Source: Bacteroidota bacterium
GTDB lineage: Bacteria > Bacteroidota > Bacteroidia > Cytophagales > Cytophagaceae
Direction of reading: 5' to 3'
DNA length: 64,000 nucleotides
Assembly (NCBI GenBank): GCA_023428135.1
Contig: JAEYZG010000032.1
Location: forward strand, 62,001-126,000
Of this stretch, positions 59,833 through 64,000 are shown one piece after another. The translations under genes and the position numbers were made by a program. Positions within the stretch are counted from its first letter, which is position 1, and every line of letters begins with the position of its first letter. Below the pieces are notes generated by a model. It was not told the DNA's origin, made no database searches, and saw only the letters and a program-made list of their open reading frames with translations.

Positions 59833-60504
59833 TTTTGTCAGGATATAAATCGTTCGTTCTTTTAATGTGGTGGTCTTATAGTGAATTTCTTCTGCAGTGC
59901 CAAAACCAGCTTCCTTTCCTATTTTTTCAATTTCAGAAAACGACGGGATGTAACAATCCAAAGTACCATATTCATTAGAAATATGAAGTCTTTGTTTGTC
60001 CAAATGCTGTGCAAAAGTCTGAAAACCTATTTTCGGTACATCAATTACCAACTTTCCGCCTTTATTAAGAAATCCTTCTACCTTGCGTATACAACTCTTT
60101 TGCTCCTCCAAAGAAAAGTCTATGATACCAGACCACATCCACAAAGCCACATCCACCTTCCCTTCCATGGAATATGTTTTAATGTCACCAAATACAACCT
60201 CAACATTTCTATATGTTTCAGTCAGGTAGTCAAATAAAACGGGACTTTTTTCAAGGGCAATAATTTGTCCCTGAAATTTATTTTTGGTGAGAAAATCAAT
60301 ACATCTGCCATATCCAGCACCAATTTCAAGGATCGAATTGGCATTTTTAAGACTGGAGTTTACCATCCAAAGATCTGGGTAATCTGCAAATCCACCTTTT
60401 ACTGCAAGCTCTTTAAGGGTATTTACTCCCAACCTGTTGTAATAATTGATATTTCTATCATTCATTATTTCTTCTGACAAAAAAGACATATTGTTGCTAA
60501 CCAT
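59830..60504 (-). CDS. Class I SAM-dependent methyltransferase
   Basis: This 224-residue protein has methyltransferase motif I ILEIGAGYGRCIDFL, acidic IIALEKSPVLFDYL, then EVVFGDIKTYSMEGKVDVALWMWSGIIDFS and GGKLVIDVPKIG. It is a generic small-molecule type; no target-specific motif is present. Two later Met codons make the exact start uncertain (MVSNNMSFLSEEIMNDRN). Its stop overlaps the mdh terminator. Its neighbours offer no clear clue. Confidence 0.78.
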   Translation of the reverse strand: MVSNNMSFLSEEIMNDRNINYYNRLGVNTLKELAVKGGFADYPDLWMVNSSLKNANSILEIGAGYGRCIDFLTKNKFQGQIIALEKSPVLFDYLTETYRNVEVVFGDIKTYSMEGKVDVALWMWSGIIDFSLEEQKSCIRKVEGFLNKGGKLVIDVPKIGFQTFAQHLDKQRLHISNEYGTLDCYIPSFSEIEKIGKEAGFGTAEEIHYKTTTLKERTIYILTK

Positions 60505-60577
60505 TGTGATCTAAAACGGTTTATTAAAAAAATAGGATACTTTGCGGGACTATTATTTTAATAAAAACCTGATAATT

Positions 60578-62578
60578 ATGAGAGGTCCACTCCTTCTTAT
60601 AGTTCCTTTTTTTATCCTCTCTTTACTAACATCTCAATTGTACGCAAAAACGGATTATAAGTTTTCCTCACCCAATTATATTATAGGTGATGAATTTGCT
60701 GAAATTCAAATTGTCCGTTTAAACAATAAAGGGACTCCTGATTCTACCTTTAACGGAAAAACTGGCTTCTATATCGACAAAGAGCTTAAAGTACTGGAGT
60801 TTATCCAAGGTAAAGCTTTATATACCACTACCTTACTTAAATCTAGTGAAATTAACTTTAAACCTCAGAATCAGACAACTCTTTATAGTATTAAGATCAG
60901 GCATTTGCCTGATTGGCTTAGTATTATTCCACCATTGCTGGCAATCGCCTTATCATTAATTTTTCATGAGGTTATTACATCTTTATTTCTCAGCGTATTT
61001 GTTGGTGTATTACTACTAATTGGATTTGAATTTTCAAATGTTGTTCCTGCTTTTCTAAGAGTAATAGACTCTTACATTTTGGAGGTTTTACGAGACAGCA
61101 AACATCTTTCTTTAATTTCCTTTGCTTTTATGGTTGGTGGAATGATTGCTCTCATTGCCAAAAATGGAGGTCTCACAGGCTTAGTAAATAAAATTTCAGC
61201 AATTGCTCACTCTTCAAGAAGTGCACAATTAACCACCCTATTTTTAAGCTTATCCATTTTTTTTGACAACTATGTCAATATTCTCATTGTAGGAAATACA
61301 ATGAGACCAATTACAGACAAATACAAAGTTTCAAGAGAAAAGCTGGCCTTTATAGTAAGTACAACAGCGGCTTCAGCTGCATCATTGGCCTTCTTTACAA
61401 CATGGACGGGTGCAGAAATGGTGTATGTCCATGATGCAACATCATACCTCAGATTGGGAAATTCAGCATTTTCTATCTTTTTTAAATCATTACAATATGC
61501 CTATTACCCAATCTTTATGCTGATTCTAACTTTTGCTTTAATAGTATCCAGGAAAGATTTCAACAAAATGGCAGATGCAGAGGTAAATGCTCGAAGCGCC
61601 GGTATTAAAAATGAACAAAATGATAAATCAATTGAAAAAAATATAGAAAGAGATATTGTTGAAATTTTACATCCCGAATCCCAAAACGGAGGCAGGTGGA
61701 TCAATGCCGCATTTCCCTTAATAGTGCTTTTCATTACAGCTATTGCAGGCTTAATCGTGACAGGATCGGAAAACATATATCAAAAAATGCTTGGGAAAGG
61801 TATCCCTATAACCAGTCAAAATCTATTATCTGTTTGGAAACATTTGTATGAATTTGATAATAAGAATATCAGCTTTTTCCAAAAACTCGGAGAATTATTT
61901 GGTAATGGAGACTTCTACATTGCACTACTTTGGTCCTCATTTTCAAGTCTTTTAAGCGCCTTTCTTTTAACCTTATTACATAAAAATTTATCTTTAAAAA
62001 GAACCACCGAAATCATGATTCACGGTTTCCGAGTGATGCTATCAGCGATAATTATTCTGATTTTTTCATGGTCATTGGCAGAAATCACTGAGGATCTTCA
62101 TGCAACTGAATATCTTTCCTCTGTGATCACAGGCAATATTAAACCCAGTCTTCTTCCATTTGTAAGTTTTCTGCTAGCTGCAGCTTTTGCATTTTCTACA
62201 GGTTCTGTTTGGGGAGCCATGGCAATCTTATATCCATTGCTGGTGCCTGTAAGCTGGATGATTTCTGCCTCTTCTGGACTGTCAATTTCTGATACAGAAA
62301 GTATTACCTATAATGTAATTGCAACAATTTTAAGTGGATCAGTATTTGGCATTCATTGTTCTCCAGTTTCAGACTCTACCATCATGAGTTCCATTGCATC
62401 TGACTGTAACCATATTCAACATATTAAGACACAATTGCCTTATGCTGCGACAATAGCATTAATAAGCATTCTGGTCTTTTTTTTCAGTCTGATAAATTTC
62501 CACTGGATTGTTAATCTGAGTCTTGGTACTGCCATAATTATATTAATTGTAAAATTTTCAGGAAAAAGAGTAGAATAA
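60578..62578 (+). CDS. Na+/H+ antiporter, NhaC family, with N-terminal periplasmic domain
   Basis: This product of about 666 residues has a signal peptide (MRGPLLLIVPFFILSLLTSQLYA) and a soluble beta-rich segment (about 24-115, YKFSSPNYIIGDEFAEIQIV...). The NhaC membrane domain follows, with FFDNYVNILIVGNTMRPITDKYKVSREKLAFIVSTTAASAASLAFFTTWTGAE, GSVWGAMAILYPLLVPVSW and SVFGIHCSPVSDSTIMSSIASDC. Family members are usually about 450-530 residues; the extra length is the periplasmic domain. A TTG at 60542 would extend the frame, but the ATG at 60578 gives the signal peptide directly. Confidence 0.85.
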   Translation: MRGPLLLIVPFFILSLLTSQLYAKTDYKFSSPNYIIGDEFAEIQIVRLNNKGTPDSTFNGKTGFYIDKELKVLEFIQGKALYTTTLLKSSEINFKPQNQTTLYSIKIRHLPDWLSIIPPLLAIALSLIFHEVITSLFLSVFVGVLLLIGFEFSNVVPAFLRVIDSYILEVLRDSKHLSLISFAFMVGGMIALIAKNGGLTGLVNKISAIAHSSRSAQLTTLFLSLSIFFDNYVNILIVGNTMRPITDKYKVSREKLAFIVSTTAASAASLAFFTTWTGAEMVYVHDATSYLRLGNSAFSIFFKSLQYAYYPIFMLILTFALIVSRKDFNKMADAEVNARSAGIKNEQNDKSIEKNIERDIVEILHPESQNGGRWINAAFPLIVLFITAIAGLIVTGSENIYQKMLGKGIPITSQNLLSVWKHLYEFDNKNISFFQKLGELFGNGDFYIALLWSSFSSLLSAFLLTLLHKNLSLKRTTEIMIHGFRVMLSAIIILIFSWSLAEITEDLHATEYLSSVITGNIKPSLLPFVSFLLAAAFAFSTGSVWGAMAILYPLLVPVSWMISASSGLSISDTESITYNVIATILSGSVFGIHCSPVSDSTIMSSIASDCNHIQHIKTQLPYAATIALISILVFFFSLINFHWIVNLSLGTAIIILIVKFSGKRVE

Positions 62579-62612
62579 ATTAGTATCTTTAATAAAGCTG
62601 GATTTTAATTGT

Positions 62613-63191
62613 ATGAAAAAGATATTAATTTACATATTTCCCTGGTTCTTAGCCATTTTATTTGGTTTTATCATTTATAAAACTAATTTTAATAATGAAG
62701 AAAAAAGTGATGAGATTATAACTGTTTCTTCTCACCATCTCATACAGGAAAGGATAATTAGTTTAGGAAAACTGGAAGTAGTTAAATACTATCTAAAGGA
62801 TATAGTAGAACATGAGGTTAAAAATCCGTGGTATCTTCCTGACCCTAAAGCAGTACTAATCGCAAGTGGAGAAGTTGTCGGTTGCATAGATCTGACAAAA
62901 ATAGATACTTCTAATATAAAGTTCTCCGGTAACAAGGTTTCCATCCAATTGCCACAGCCTGAACTTTGTTATTTTAAAATTAACCATTCCGACTCCAAAA
63001 TTTACAGTATAGAAAAAGGACTTTTTCAGGAATCAGATCTAATAGATGCAGCTTATAAAGAAGCTGAAAAGCATTTGCAAAAGACGGCACTTCAGATGAA
63101 AATTATGGATCAAACCAAAGAAAATGCAAAATTGATTCTTAAACCTTTATTGGAAAAAATCTCTGAAAAAGAAGTTGAGTTAAGTTTTTAA
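62613..63191 (+). CDS. DUF4230 family protein
   Basis: This 192-residue protein has one N-terminal hydrophobic helix (about 5-23, LIYIFPWFLAILFGFIIYKTN) and an exported part. The pattern ERIISLGKLEVVKYYLKDIVEHEV, VLIASGEVVGCIDLTKI and VSIQLPQPELCYFKINHSDS, then AYKEAEKHLQKTALQ, is that of DUF4230. The family's function is unknown; these proteins are membrane-anchored and often near transporters. It follows the antiporter gene by 34 bases on the same strand. Confidence 0.8.
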   Translation: MKKILIYIFPWFLAILFGFIIYKTNFNNEEKSDEIITVSSHHLIQERIISLGKLEVVKYYLKDIVEHEVKNPWYLPDPKAVLIASGEVVGCIDLTKIDTSNIKFSGNKVSIQLPQPELCYFKINHSDSKIYSIEKGLFQESDLIDAAYKEAEKHLQKTALQMKIMDQTKENAKLILKPLLEKISEKEVELSF

Positions 63192-63326
63192 ACCAAATAG
63201 TTTTTTATTCAAAGCCACCAGAACTTTTCCACAAAATGAGTTAAAATAGTCCACATTCATAACAATTTAGGGAGATAATTGTTTTTCCCTGAATAAAATA
63301 AAATTTTGACTTAGCTAACAGTTGAA

Positions 63327-64000
63327 ATGAAAGAAGAACTTGTCCAACCAATTACATTCAGCTACTTTTTAAACTTTATCAAAAGTCAGTTTTTGGAAAA
63401 GGGGAATAACGAAATAAAGGATTATTTTTTTAACAAATCCTATGACCAGAAAAGGCTTCTAACTCAGTTGATACTTTTATTTAAAGCTATTAAATGTGAG
63501 GGCGACAAACTTCCTATTAAAAATATTATTGATTTACTGATAAAATCTGGGCTTACTGTATCCGAGGCAGAGGAATTCGTCCTAAAGTACAAAAAACTGC
63601 TTATCAAATTTATTTGCCAATATACCTCTGATTCAGAAGTCATTTCCACTTTGCTCATTTATCTTCAGGATGCCTTTTATCTTATTGAAAATGAATTATT
63701 CCAAAAGAAGCTTCGACAACAAAATAAATCAGAGGAAGATAATGATGCTTGCTTATCCATAAACAAAGATGGGAAAATAACCCACTGGAATAAGCAGGCA
63801 GAAAGGCTATTTGGATATCAGGAACAGGAAGTAATAGGAAATTCCTTAATTCTTCTTATTCCGGAAAGAATGCAGCAGGAATTAGTGGAAAATGTCATTG
63901 CTTCCAAAAGCAAAAAAATCAAGAAGAAAGATACCAAAGATGAAGTCAAAGTCCTGAATGGCATATTTCCAATTAAAGACATATCAGGAAATCATATCGC
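63327..64000 (+). CDS. PAS-domain sensor protein, cut by window end
   Basis: The frame opens at the ATG at 63327 and runs open to the window edge, about 224 residues. Residues 1-130 are helical with no clear family (FSYFLNFIKSQFLEKGNNEIKDYF...). From about 145 a PAS domain begins: ACLSINKDGKITHWNKQAERLFGYQEQEVIGNSLILLIPE, then PIKDISGNHI. The rest is most likely a histidine kinase or diguanylate-cyclase-type sensor, but that part is missing. No membrane helix appears in the visible part. Confidence 0.8.
   Translation, partial: MKEELVQPITFSYFLNFIKSQFLEKGNNEIKDYFFNKSYDQKRLLTQLILLFKAIKCEGDKLPIKNIIDLLIKSGLTVSEAEEFVLKYKKLLIKFICQYTSDSEVISTLLIYLQDAFYLIENELFQKKLRQQNKSEEDNDACLSINKDGKITHWNKQAERLFGYQEQEVIGNSLILLIPERMQQELVENVIASKSKKIKKKDTKDEVKVLNGIFPIKDISGNHI

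Noticed and set aside
1..64000. CRISPR arrays, tRNA or rRNA genes, insertion sequences, prophage genes
   Set aside because: I read the intergenic regions for regular spacer repeats, tRNA T-arm motifs, transposase motifs and phage modules and saw none.

Overview
The window looks like a chromosomal segment of a member of the Bacteroidota, most likely a Cytophagales-type gliding bacterium. That is inference from several things. The DNA is AT-rich and starts rarely carry a Shine-Dalgarno sequence. Two promoters (mraZ, fabI) match the Bacteroidota form TT(T)G-N19-TAnnTTTG. The gene order bamD-rpoZ-coaBC-porD(DUF4835)-small ORF-recN is typical of the phylum, and PorD points to type IX secretion. 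I see no rRNA, tRNA, CRISPR array, phage or insertion sequence; this is mostly core chromosome.

Layout. 1-8 kb: end of an outer-membrane POTRA/barrel gene, a P-II/ammonium transporter pair, an SGNH hydrolase, a glycosyltransferase, a HAD-like protein with degraded catalytic motifs, and a two-component system with a PepSY-like companion. 8-13.6 kb: a porin, a gene-poor kilobase holding what looks like a decayed gene, a flavin reductase, and a SulP transporter fused to a beta-carbonic anhydrase. 13.8-29.8 kb (minus strand): a complete dcw cell-wall/division cluster, mraZ-rsmH-ftsL-ftsI-murE-[four-helix-bundle gene]-mraY-murD-ftsW-murG-murC-ftsQ-ftsA-ftsZ. It starts at a recognisable promoter flanked by 10-bp-phased AAGTGG repeats (probable MraZ operator) and ends at a bidirectional terminator.

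30-36.4 kb: two tandem secreted paralogues, a polysaccharide/lipid-sugar group (GT2, methyltransferase, large GT-C-like membrane protein), and a membrane-anchored alpha/beta hydrolase. 36.9-41.5 kb: a DUF2750 protein, then a same-strand cassette of glutamine-synthetase-like ligase, APH-like kinase, HAD-IIA hydrolase and a Cys/His papain/NlpC-like secreted protein broken by a one-base frameshift in a G run. 41.7-46.8 kb: dnaA, then methylmalonyl-CoA mutase small and large subunits.

46.8-50.4 kb: small unknown genes, two surface lipoproteins with carbohydrate-binding-type domains (CBM9-like, DNRLRE), and fabI. 50.4-57.4 kb: recN, an Lsm-like small protein, porD, coaBC, rpoZ, bamD and an OstA/LptA-like protein, so outer-membrane biogenesis with housekeeping genes. 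57.4-64 kb: tilS, mdh, a methyltransferase, an NhaC-type antiporter with an extra periplasmic domain, a DUF4230 protein and the start of a PAS-domain sensor cut by the window end.

Best leads: the phased repeat array and promoter at mraZ, the frameshifted cysteine-peptidase-like gene and the uncharacterised ligase/kinase/phosphatase cassette before it, the pseudo-HAD protein, the decayed gene at about 10 kb, and the S23-type gene sitting where murF is usually found. I did not find a clear, wholly new multi-gene system.
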